Positions 14,951 through 27,412 of a stretch of 64,000 bases of DNA are shown piece by piece. Source of the DNA: Megalopta genalis (lineage: Eukaryota > Arthropoda > Insecta > Hymenoptera > Halictidae); NCBI RefSeq assembly GCF_051020955.1, contig NW_027476158.1:558001-622000 (forward strand). Reading direction: 5' to 3'. Position 1 is the first letter of the stretch. Each line of letters begins with the position of its first letter. The notes below the pieces were generated by a model, which searched no databases, was not told the origin of the DNA, and saw nothing but the letters and a program-made list of their open reading frames with translations. Position numbers and translations under genes: made by a program.

Positions 14951-16730
14951 GGAAGGCTTATCTTCGAATCCATGCGAAACGAATAGTTTAGCTTCAAATA
15001 CTTGTGATATACATGATTCACCTTCAACTGCATGCGAAACAAACGAGTTAGCTTCAAATCCATGCGAAACACATGATTTAGATTAAAATCAATGCGAAGT
15101 AGAAGGCTTATCTTCGAATCCATGCGAAACAAATGGTTTAGCTTCAAATACTTGTGATATACATGATTTAGCTACAACTGCATGCGACAAAAACGAGTTA
15201 GCTTCAAAACCAAGCGAAACACATGATTTAGCCTCAAATCAATGCGAAGTAGATGGCTTAGCTTCGAATAAATGCGAACCAAATGGTTTAGCTTCAAATA
15301 CTTGTGATATGCATGATTTAGCTTCAACTACTAGCGAAAAAAACGAGTTAGCTTCAAATCCAAGCGAAACACATGATTTAGCCTCAAATCAATGCGAATT
15401 AGAAGGGTTATCTTCGAATCCATGCGAAACAAATGATATAGCTTCAAATACTTGTGATATACATGATTTAGCTTCAACAGCATCCGAAACAAACGAGTTA
15501 GCTTAAAATCCTTGCGAAACACATGATTTAGATTAAAATCAATGCGAAGTAGAAGGCTTATCTTCGAATCCATGCGAAACAAATGGTTTAGCTTCAAATA
15601 CTTGTGATATACATGATTTAGCTTCAACTGCATGCGAAACAACCGAGTTAGCTTAAAATCCATGTGGAACACATGATTTAGCTTCAAATCAATGCGAAGT
15701 AGAAGGCTGATCTTCCTATCCATGCGCAGCAAATGGTTTAGCTTCAAATACTTGTGATATACATGATTTAGCTACAACTGCATGCGAAAAAAACGAGTTA
15801 GCTTATAATCCATGCGAAACACATGATTTAGCTTCAAATCAATGCGAAGTAGAAGGCTTATCTTCGAATCCATGCGAAACGAATAGTTTAGCTTCAAATA
15901 CTTGTGATATACATGATTCAGCTTCAACTGCATGCGAAACAAACGAGTTAGCTTCAAATCCATGCGAAACACATGATTTAGATTAAAATCAATGCGAAGT
16001 AGGAGGCTTATCTTCGAATCCATGCGAAACAAATGGTTTAGCTTCAAATACTTGTGATATACACGATTTAGCTTCAACTGCATGCGAAACAAACGAGTTA
16101 GCTTATAATCCATGCGAAACAAATGATTTAGCTTCAAATCAATGCGAAGTAGATGGGTTATCTTCGTATCTATGCGAAACAAATGGTTTAGCTTCAAATA
16201 CTTGTGATATACATGATTTAGCTTCAACAGCATGCGAAATAAACGAGTTAGATTCAAATCCATGCGAAACACATGATTTAACTTCAAATCAATGCGAAGT
16301 AGAAGGCTTATCTTCGTATCCATGCGAAACAAATGGTTTAGCTGCAAATACTTGTGATATACATGATTTAGCTTCAACTGCATGCGAAACAAACGAGTTA
16401 GCTTAAAATCCATGCGGAACACATGATTTAGCTTCAAATCAATGCGAAGTAGGAGGCTTATCTTCGATCCCATGCGATACAAATGGTTTAGCTTCAAATA
16501 CTTGTGATATACATGATTTAGCTTCAACAGCATGCGAAACAAACGAGCTAGCTTCAAATCCATGCGAAACACATGATTTAGCATCAAATCAATGCGAAGT
16601 AGAAGGCTTATCTTCGAATCCATGCGAAACAAATGGTTTAGCTTCAAATACTTGTGATATACATGATTTAGCTTCAACTGCATGCGAAACAAACGAGTTA
16701 GCTTAAAATCCATGCGGAACACATGATTTA
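12684..16730 (+). repeat. 2,250-bp duplication (12684-14480 and 14934-16730)
   Basis: About 1.80 kb recurs at +2,250 bp (15 pentamers). The left edge lies just before the M5 unit with GTGGAAGGC (12691/14941). The right edge is where GCTTCAAATC at about 14481 becomes GATTCAAATC at 16731. The segment 16731-17201 then repeats variants seen at 3680-4160 and 6980-7460, including CTTTTGATACACTTG and AATTATAATC, so the array is stitched from a small set of blocks. Confidence 0.85.
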
Positions 16731-17201
16731 GATTCAAATCAATGCGAAGTAGAAGGCTGATCTTCGAATCCATGCGAAGCAAATGGTTTAGCTTCAAATA
16801 CTTTTGATACACTTGATTTAGCTTCAACAGCATGCGAAACAAACGAGTTAGCTTCAAATCCATGCGAAACACATGATTTAGCATCAAATCAATGCGAAGT
16901 AGAAGGCTGATCTTCGAATCCATGCGAAGCAAATGGTTTAGCTTCAAATACATGTGATATACATGATTTAGCTTCAACAGCATGCGAAACAAATGAGTTA
17001 TATTCAAATCCAAGCGAAACACATTATTTATCTTCAAATCAATGCGAAGTGGAAGGCTTATCTTCGAATCCATGCGAAACGAATAGTTTAGCTTCAAATA
17101 CTTGTGATATACATGATTCAGCTTCAACTGCGTGCGAAACAAACGAGTTAGCTTTAAATCCATGCGAAACACATGATTTAAATTATAATCAATACGAAGT
17201 A

Positions 17202-20200
17202 GAAGGCTTATCTTCGAATCCATGCGAAACGAATAGTTTAGCTTCAAATACTTGTGATATACATGATTCACCTTCAACTGCATGCGAAACAAACGAGTTA
17301 GCTTCAAATCCATGCGAAACACATGATTTAGATTAAAATCAATGCGAAGTAGAAGGCTTATCTTCGAATCCATGCGAAACAAATGGTTTAGCTTCAAATA
17401 CTTGTGATATACATGATTTAGCTACAACTGCATGCGACAAAAACGAGTTAGCTTCAAAACCAAGCGAAACACATGATTTAGCCACAAATCAATGCGAAGT
17501 AGATGGCTTAGCTTCGAATAAATGCGAACCAAATGGTTTAGCTTCAAATACTTGTGATATGCATGATTTAGCTTCAACTACTAGCGAAAAAGACGAGTTA
17601 GCTTCAAATCCAAGCGAAACACATGATTTAGCCTCAAATCAATGCGAATTAGAAGGGTTATCTTCGAATCCATGCGAAACAAATGATATAGCTTCAAATA
17701 CTTGTGATATACATGATTTAGCTTCAACAGCATCCGAAACAAACGAGTTAGCTTAAAATCCTTGCGAAACACATGATTTAGATTAAAATCAATGCGAAGT
17801 AGAAGGCTTATCTTCGAATCCATGCGAAACAAATGGTTTAGCTTCAAATACTTGTGATATACATGATTTAGCTTCAACTGCATGCGAAACAACCGAGTTA
17901 GCTTAAAATCCATGTGGAACACATGATTTAGCTTCAAATCAATGCGAAGTAGAAGACTGATCTTCCTATCCATGCGCAGCAAATGGTTTAGCTTCAAATA
18001 CTTGTGATACACTTGATTTAGCTTCAACTGCTCGCGAATCAAACAAGTTAGCTTCAAATCCATGCGAAACACATGATTTAGATTCAAATCAATGCGAATT
18101 AGAAGGGTTATCTTGGAATCCATGCGAAACGTATGATATAGCTTCAAATACTTGTGATATACATGATTTAGCTTCAACAGCATGCGAAACAAACGAGTTA
18201 GCTTCAAATCCATGCGAAACACATGATTTAGCATCAAATCAATGCGAAGTGTAAGGCTTATCTTCGAATCCATGCGAAACGAATAGTTTATCTTCAAATA
18301 CTTCTGATATACATGATTCAGCTTCAACTGCATGCGAAACAAACGAGTTAGCTTAAAAGCCATGCGGAACACATGATTTAGCTTCAAACCAATGCAAGTA
18401 GAAGGCTGATCTTCGAATCCATGCGAAGCAAATGGGTTAGCTTCAAATACTTGTGGTATACATGATTTAGCTTCAACAGCATGCGAAACAAATGAGTTAT
18501 CTTCAAATCCAAGCGAAACACATGATTTATCTTCAAATCAATGCGAAGTAGAAAGCTTAGCTTCAAAACCATGGGAATCAAATGGTTTAGCTTCAAATAC
18601 TTGTGATATACATGATTTAGCTTCAACTGCATGCGAAACAAACGAGTTAGCTTAAAATCCATGCGGAACACATGATTTAGATTAAAATCAATGCGAAGTA
18701 GGAGGCTTATCTTCGAATCCATGCGAAACAAATGGATTAGCTTCAAATACTTGTGACATGCATGATTTAGCTTCAACTACTAGCGAAAAAAACGAGTTAG
18801 CTTCAAATCCAAGCGAAACACATGATTTAGCCTCAAATCAATGCGAATTAGAAGGGTTATCTTCGAATCCATGCGAAACAAATGATATAGCTTCAAATAC
18901 TTGTGATATACACGATTTAGCTTCAACAGCATCCGAAACAAACGAGTTAGCTTAAAATCCTTGCGAAACACATGACTTAGCTTCAAATCAATGCGAAGTA
19001 GAAGGCTTATCTTCGAATCCATACGAAACAAATGGTTTAGCTTCAAATACTTGTGATATACATGAATTAGCATCAACTGCATGCGCAACAAACGAGTTAG
19101 CTTAAAATCCATGCGGAACACATGATTTAGCTTCAAATCAATGCGAAGTAGAAGGCTGATCTTCGAATCCATGCGAAGCAAATGGTTTAGCTTCAAATAC
19201 TTGTGATATACATGATTTAGCTTCAACCGCATGCGAAACAAATGAGTTATATTCAAATCCAAGCGAAACACATGATTTATCTTCAAATCTATGCGAATTA
19301 GGAGGGTTATCGTGGAATCCATGCGAAACGTATGATATAGCTTCAAATACTCTTGATATACATGATTTAGCTTCAACAGCATGCGAAACAAACGAGTTAG
19401 CTTCAAATCCATGCGAAACACATGATTTAGTTTCAAATCAATGCGAATTAGAAGGGTTATCTTGGAATCCATGCGAAACGTATGATATAGCTTCAAATAC
19501 TTGTGATATACATGATTTAGCTTCAACAGCATGCGAAACAAACGAGTTAGCTTAAAATCCATGCGGAACACATGATTTAGATTCAAATCAATGCGAAGTA
19601 GAAGGCTGATCTTCGAATCCATGCGAAGCAAATGGTTTAGCTTCAAATACTTTTGATACACTTGATTTAGCTTCAACAGCATGCGAAACAAACGAGTTAG
19701 CTTCAAATCCATGCGAAACACATGATTTAGCATCAAATCAATGCGAAGTAGAAGGCTGATCTTCGAATCCATGCGAAGCAAATGGTTTAGCTTCAAATAC
19801 ATGTGATATACATGATTTAGCTTCAACAGCATGCGAAACAAATGAGTTATATTCAAATCCAAGCGAAACACATTATTTATCTTCAAATCAATGCGAAGTG
19901 GAAGGCTTATCTTCGAATCCATGCGAAACGAATAGTTTAGCTTCAAATACTTGTGATATACATGATTCAGCTTCAACTGCGTGCGAAACAAACGAGTTAG
20001 CTTTAAATCCATGCGAAACACATGATTTAAATTATAATCAATACGAAGTAGAAGGCTTATCTTCGAATCCATGCGAAACAAATGGTTTAGCTTCAAATAC
20101 TTGTGATATACATGATTTAGCTACAACTGCATGCGAAAAAAACGAGTTATCTTATAATCCATGCGAAACACATGATTTAGCTTCAAATCAATGCGAAGTA

Positions 20201-20651
20201 GAAGGCTTTACTTCGAATCCATGCGAAACGAATAGTTTAGCTTCAAATACTTGTGATATACATGATTCAGCTTCAACTGCATGCGAAACAAACGAGTTAG
20301 CTTCAAATCCATTTCGAAACACATGATTTAGATTAAAATCAATGCGGAGTAGAAGGCTTATCTTCGAATCCATGCGAAACAAATGGTTTAGCTTCAAATA
20401 CTTGTGATATACACGATTTAGCTTCAACTGCATGCGAAACAAACGAGTTAGCTTCAAATCCATGCGAAACACATGATTTAGCATCAAATCAATGCGAAGT
20501 AGAAGGCTGATCTTCGAATCCATGCGAAGCAAATGGTTTAGCTTCAAATACATGTGATATACATGATTTAGCTTCAACAGCATGCGAAACAAATGAGTTA
20601 TATTCAAATCCAAGCGAACCACATTATTTATCTTCAAATCAATGCGAAGTG
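17202..20651 (+). repeat. 3,450-bp higher-order repeat, copy 1
   Basis: This 23-pentamer block recurs at +3,450 bp. Shared rare variants include GCCACAAATC (17481/20931), CTCGCGAATC (18031/21481), CTTGGAATCC (18113/21563) and GTGTAAGGC (18249/21699). A single-base deletion in M5 at about 18395 (AATGCAAGTAG) and a one-base insertion at about 20312 (CATTTCGAAAC) are both inherited by the next copy. Relative to copy 2 it lacks one 150-bp unit near 18345 and has one extra near 18480, so total length is unchanged. Confidence 0.88.
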
Positions 20652-23600
20652 GAAGGCTTATCTTCGAATCCATGCGAAACGAATAGTTTAGCTTCAAATA
20701 CTTGTGATATACATGATTCACCTTCAACTGCATGCGAAACAAACGAGTTAGCTTCAAATCCATGCGAAACACATGATTTAGATTAAAATCAATGCGAAGT
20801 AGAAGGCTTATCTTCGAATCCATGCGAAACAAATGGTTTAGCTTCAAATACTTGTGATATACATGATTTAGCTACAACTGCATGCGACAAAAACGAGTTA
20901 GCTTCAAAACCAAGCGAAACACATGATTTAGCCACAAATCAATGCGAAGTAGATGGCTTAGCTTCGAATAAATGCGAACCAAATGGTTTAGCTTCAAATA
21001 CTTGTGATATGCATGATTTAGCTTCAACTACTAGCGAAAAAAACGAGTTAGCTTCAAATCCAAGCGAAACCCATGATTTAGCCTCAAATCAATGCGAATT
21101 AGAAGGGTTATCTTCGAATCCATGCGAAACAAATGATATAGCTTCAAATACTTGTGATATACATGATTTAGCTTCAACAGCATCCGAAATAAACGAGTTA
21201 GCTTAAAATCCTTGCGAAACACATGATTTAGATTAAAATCAATGCGAAGTAGAAGGCTTATCTTCGAATCCATGCGAAACAAATGGTTTAGCTTCAAATA
21301 CTTGTGATATACATGATTTAGCTTCAACTGCATGCGAAACAACCGAGTTAGCTTAAAATCCATGTGGAACACATGATTTAGCTTCAAATCAATGCGAAGT
21401 AGAAGACTGATCTTCCTATCCATGCGCAGCAAATGGTTTAGCTTCAAATACTTGTGATACACTTGATTTAGCTTCAACTGCTCGCGAATCAAACAAGTTA
21501 GCTTCAAATCCATGCGAAACACATGATTTAGATTCAAATCAATGCGAATTAGAAGGGTTATCTTGGAATCCATGCGAAACGTATGATATAGCTTCAAATA
21601 CTTGTGATATACATGATTTAGCTTCAACAGCATGCGAAACAAACGAGTTAGCTTCAAATCCATGCGAAACACATGATTTAGCATCAAATCAATGCGAAGT
21701 GTAAGGCTTATCTTCGAATCCATGCGAAACGAATAGTTTATCTTCAAATACTTCTGATATACATGATTCAGCTTCAACTGCATGCGAAACAAACGAGTTA
21801 GCTTCAAATCCATGCGAAAAACATGATTTAGCTTCAAATCAATGCGAATTAGAAGGCTTATCTTCGAATCCATGCGGAACAAATGGTTTAGCTTCAAATA
21901 CTTGTGATATACATGATTTAGCTTCAATTGCATGCGAAACAAACGAGTTAGCTTAAAAGCCATGCGGAACACATGATTTAGCTTCAAACCAATGCAAGTA
22001 GAAGGCTGATCTTCGAATCCATGCGAAGCAAATGGGTTAGCTTCAAATACTTGTGGTATACATGATTTAGCTTCAACTGCATGCGAAACAAACGAGTTAG
22101 CTTAAAATCCATGCGGAACACATGATTTAGATTAAAATCAATGCGAAGTAGAAGGCTTATCTTCGAATCCATGCGAAACAAATGGATTAGCTTCAAATAC
22201 TTGTGACATGCATGATTTAGCTTCAACTACTAGCGAAAAAAACGAGTTAGCTTCAAATCCAAGCGAAACACATGATTTAGCCTCAAATCAATGCGAATTA
22301 GAAGGGTTATCTTCGAATCCATGCGAAACAAATGATATAGCTTCAAATACTTGTGATATACACGATTTAGCTTCAACAGCATCCGAAACAAACGAGTTAG
22401 CTTAAAATCCTTGCGAAACACATGACTTAGCTTCAAATCAATGCGAAGTAGAAGGCTTATCTTCGAATCCATACGAAACAAATGGTTTAGCTTCAAATAC
22501 TTGTGATATACATGAATTAGCATCAACTGCATGCGCAACAAACGAGTTAGCTTAAAATCCATGCGGAACACATGATTTAGCTTCAAATCAATGCGAAGTA
22601 GAAGGCTGATCTTCGAATCCATGCGAAGCAAATGGTTTAGCTTCAAATACTTGTGATATACATGATTTAGCTTCAACCGCATGCGAAACAAATGAGTTAT
22701 ATTCAAATCCAAGCGAAACACATGATTTATCTTCAAATCTATGCGAATTAGGAGGGTTATCGTGGAATCCATGCGAAACGTATGATATAGCTTCAAATAC
22801 TCTTGATATACATGATTTAGCTTCAACAGCATGCGAAACAAACGAGTTAGCTTCAAATCCATGCGAAACACATGATTTAGTTTCAAATCAATGCGAATTA
22901 GAAGGGTTATCTTGGAATCCATGCGAAACGTATGATATAGCTTCAAATACTTGTGATATACATGATTTAGCTTCAACAGCATGCGAAACAAACGAGTTAG
23001 CTTAAAATCCATGCGGAACACATGATTTAGATTCAAATCAATGCGAAGTAGAAGGCTGATCTTCGAATCCATGCGAAGCAAATGGTTTAGCTTCAAATAC
23101 TTTTGATACACTTGATTTAGCTTCAACAGCATGCGAAACAAACGAGTTAGCTTCAAATCCATGCGAAACACATGATTTAGCATCAAATCAATGCGAAGTA
23201 GAAGGCTGATCTTCGAATCCATGCGAAGCAAATGGTTTAGCTTCAAATACATGTGATATACATGATTTAGCTTCAACAGCATGCGAAACAAATGAGTTAT
23301 ATTCAAATCCAAGCGAAACACATTATTTATCTTCAAATCAATGCGAAGTGGAAGGCTTATCTTCGAATCCATGCGAAACGAATAGTTTAGCTTCAAATAC
23401 TTGTGATATACATGATTCAGCTTCAACTGCGTGCGAAACAAACGAGTTAGCTTTAAATCCATGCGAAACACATGATTTAAATTATAATCAATACGAAGTA
23501 GAAGGCTTATCTTCGAATCCATGCGAAACAAATGGTTTAGCTTCAAATACTTGTGATATACATGATTTAGCTACAACTGCATGCGAAAAAAACGAGTTAT

Positions 23601-24101
23601 CTTATAATCCATGCGAAACACATGATTTAGCTTCAAATCAATGCGAAGTAGAAGGCTTTACTTCGAATCCATGCGAAACGAATAGTTTAGCTTCAAATAC
23701 TTGTGATATACATGATTCAGCTTCAACTGCATGCGAAACAAACGAGTTAGCTTCAAATCCATTTCGAAACACATGATTTAGATTAAAATCAATGCGGAGT
23801 AGAAGGCTTATCTTCGAATCCATGCGAAACAAATGGTTTAGCTTCAAATACTTGTGATATACACGATTTAGCTTCAACTGCATGCGAAACAAACGAGTTA
23901 GCTTCAAATCCATGCGAAACACATGATTTAGCATCAAATCAATGCGAAGTAGAAGGCTGATCTTCGAATCCATGCGAAGCAAATGGTTTAGCTTCAAATA
24001 CATGTGATATACATGATTTAGCTTCAACAGCATGCGAAACAAATGAGTTATATTCAAATCCAAGCGAACCACATTATTTATCTTCAAATCAATGCGAAGT
24101 G
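20652..24101 (+). repeat. 3,450-bp higher-order repeat, copy 2
   Basis: This copy keeps the indels of copy 1 at 21995 and 23762. It has an added in-register pentamer near 21796-21945 (GAAAAACATGATT and CAATTGCATGCG variants) and lacks the pentamer found near 18480-18630. Private variants ACCCATGATT (21070) and GAAATAAACG (21187) are shared with copy 3 but not copy 1, so copy 3 derives from copy 2 or the reverse. Confidence 0.88.
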
Positions 24102-26240
24102 GAAGGCTTATCTTCGAATCCATGCGAAACGAATAGTTTAGCTTCAAATACTTGTGATATACATGATTCACCTTCAACTGCATGCGAAACAAACGAGTTA
24201 GCTTCAAATCCATGCGAAACACATGATTTAGATTAAAATCAATGCGAAGTAGAAGGCTTATCTTCGAATCCATGCGAAACAAATGGTTTAGCTTCAAATA
24301 CTTGTGATATACATGATTTAGCTACAACTGCATGCGACAAAAACGAGTTAGCTTCAAAACCAAGCGAAACACATGATTTAGCCACAAATCAATGCGAAGT
24401 AGATGGCTTAGCTTCGAATAAATGCGAACCAAATGGTTTAGCTTCAAATACTTGTGATATGCATGATTTAGCTTCAACTACTAGCGAAAAAAACGAGTTA
24501 GCTTCAAATCCAAGCGAAACCCATGATTTAGCCTCAAATCAATGCGAATTAGAAGGGTTATCTTCGAATCCATGCGAAACAAATGATATAGCTTCAAATA
24601 CTTGTGATATACATGATTTAGCTTCAACAGCATCCGAAATAAACGAGTTAGCTTAAAATCCTTGCGAAACACATGATTTAGATTAAAATCAATGCGAAGT
24701 AGAAGGCTTATCTTCGAATCCATGCGAAACAAATGGTTTAGCTTCAAATACTTGTGATATACATGATTTAGCTTCAACTGCATGCGAAACAACCGAGTTA
24801 GCTTAAAATCCATGTGGAACACATGATTTAGCTTCAAATCAATGCGAAGTAGAAGACTGATCTTCCTATCCATGCGCAGCAAATGGTTTAGCTTCAAATA
24901 CTTGTGATACACTTGATTTAGCTTCAACTGCTCGCGAATCAAACAAGTTAGCTTCAAATCCATGCGAAACACATGATTTAGATTCAAATCAATGCGAATT
25001 AGAAGGGTTATCTTGGAATCCATGCGAAACGTATGATATAGCTTCAAATACTTGTGATATACATGATTTAGCTTCAACAGCATGCGAAACAAACGAGTTA
25101 GCTTCAAATCCATGCGAAACACATGATTTAGCATCAAATCAATGCGAAGTGTAAGGCTTATCTTCGAATCCATGCGAAACGAATAGTTTATCTTCAAATA
25201 CTTCTGATATACATGATTCAGCTTCAACTGCATGCGAAACAAACGAGTTAGCTTCAAATCCATGCGAAAAACATGATTTAGCTTCAAATCAATGCGAATT
25301 AGAAGGCTTATCTTCGAATCCATGCGGAACAAATGGTTTAGCTTCAAATACTTGTGATATACATGATTTAGCTTCAATTGCATGCGAAACAAACGAGTTA
25401 GCTTAAAAGCCATGCGGAACACATGATTTAGCTTCAAACCAATGCAAGTAGAAGGCTGATCTTCGAATCCATGCGAAGCAAATGGGTTAGCTTCAAATAC
25501 TTGTGGTATACATGATTTAGCTTCAACTGCATGCGAAACAAACGAGTTAGCTTAAAATCCATGCGGAACACATGATTTAGATTAAAATCAATGCGAAGTA
25601 GAAGGCTTATCTTCGAATCCATGCGAAACAAATGGATTAGCTTCAAATACTTGTGACATGCATGATTTAGCTTCAACTACTAGCGAAAAAAACGAGTTAG
25701 CTTCAAATCCAAGCGAAACACATGATTTAGCCTCAAATCAATGCGAATTAGAAGGGTTATCTTCGAATCCATGCGAAACAAATGATATAGCTTCAAATAC
25801 TTGTGATATACACGATTTAGCTTCAACAGCATCCGAAACAAACGAGTTAGCTTAAAATCCTTGCGAAACACATGACTTAGCTTCAAATCAATGCGAAGTA
25901 GAAGGCTTATCTTCGAATCCATACGAAACAAATGGTTTAGCTTCAAATACTTGTGATATACATGAATTAGCATCAACTGCATGCGCAACAAACGAGTTAG
26001 CTTAAAATCCATGCGGAACACATGATTTAGCTTCAAATCAATGCGAAGTAGAAGGCTGATCTTCGAATCCATGCGAAGCAAATGGTTTAGCTTCAAATAC
26101 TTGTGATATACATGATTTAGCTTCAACCGCATGCGAAACAAATGAGTTATATTCAAATCCAAGCGAAACACATGATTTATCTTCAAATCTATGCGAATTA
26201 GGAGGGTTATCGTGGAATCCATGCGAAACGTATGATATAG
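24102..26240 (+). repeat. 3,450-bp higher-order repeat, copy 3 (partial)
   Basis: This matches copy 2 at +3,450 bp, including the added pentamer (about 25246-25395) and the one-base deletion at about 25445. The correspondence weakens after about 26240, where GCTACAAATAC replaces GCTTCAAATAC, so only about 2.1 kb of the HOR is present. Confidence 0.85.
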
Positions 26241-27412
26241 CTACAAATACTCTTGATATACATGATTTAGCTTCAACAGCATGCGAAACAAACGAGTTAG
26301 CTTCAAATCCATGCGAAACACATGATTTAGCTTCAAATCAATGCGAATTAGAAGGGTTATCTTGGAATCCATGCGAAACGTATGATATAGCTTCAAATAC
26401 TTGTGATATACATGATTTAGCTTCAACAGCATGCGAAACAAACGAGTTAGCTTAAAATCCATGCGAAACACATGATTTAGCATCAAATCAATGCGAAGTA
26501 GAAGGCTGATCTTCGAATCCATGCGAAGCAAATGGGTTAGCTTCAAATACTTGTGGTATACATGATTTAGCTTCAACAGCATGCGAAACAAATGAGTTAT
26601 CTTCAAATCCAAGCGAAACACATGATTTATCTTCAAATCAATGCGAAGTAGAAAGCTTAGCTTCAAAACCATGGGAATCAAATTGTTTAGCTTCAAATAC
26701 TTGTGATATACATGATTTAGCTTCAACTGCATGCGAAACAAACGAGTTAGCTTAAAATCCATGCGGAACACATGATTTAGATTAAAATCAATGCGAAGTA
26801 GAAGGCTTATCTTCGAATCCATGCGAAACAAATGGTTTAGCTTCAAATACTTGTGACATGCATGATTTAGCTTCAACTACTAGCGAAAAAAACGAGTTAG
26901 CTTCAAATCCAAGCGAAACACATGATTTAGCCTCAAATCAATGCGAATTAGAAGGGTTATCTTCGAATCCATGCGAAACAAATGATATAGCTTCAAATAC
27001 TTGTGATATACACGATTTAGCTTCAACAGCATCCGAAACAAACGAGTTAGCTTAAAATCCTTGCGAAACACATGACTTAGCTTCAAATCAATGCGAAGTA
27101 GAAGGCTTATCTTCGAATCCATACGAAACAAATGGTTTAGCTTCAAATACTTGTGATATACATGAATTAGCATCAACTGCATGCGAAACAAACGAGTTAG
27201 CTTAAAATACATGCGGAACACATGATTTAGCTTCAAATCAATGCGAAGTAGAAGGCTGATCTTCGAATCCATACGAAACAAATGGTTTAGCTTCAAATAC
27301 TTGTGATACACTTGATTTAGCTTCAACTGCTCGCGAATCAAACAAGTTAGTTTCAAATCCATGCGAACACATGATTTAGCTTCAAATCAATGCGAAGTAT
27401 GAGGCTTATCTT
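26241..27412 (+). repeat. Right edge of region B: mosaic units and loss of register
   Basis: The block around the CTTGTGACATGCATG unit at 26850 repeats that at 25650 at +1,200 bp (eight pentamers), but the units between are a mix of types seen at 18400-18760 and 22900. The register breaks near the end: AATGCGAACACATG at about 27362 has lost one base and GAAGTATGAGG replaces GAAGTAGGAGG. From here on single-base indels are frequent, marking the passage to region C. Confidence 0.75.

Noticed and set aside
1881..18394. Giant forward coding exon read with a changed genetic code (TAA/TGA as sense)
   Set aside because: The forward frame is free of indels over this stretch, but one-base indels at about 18395, 20312 and 27362 and throughout C to E shift it, and nothing else points to a changed code.
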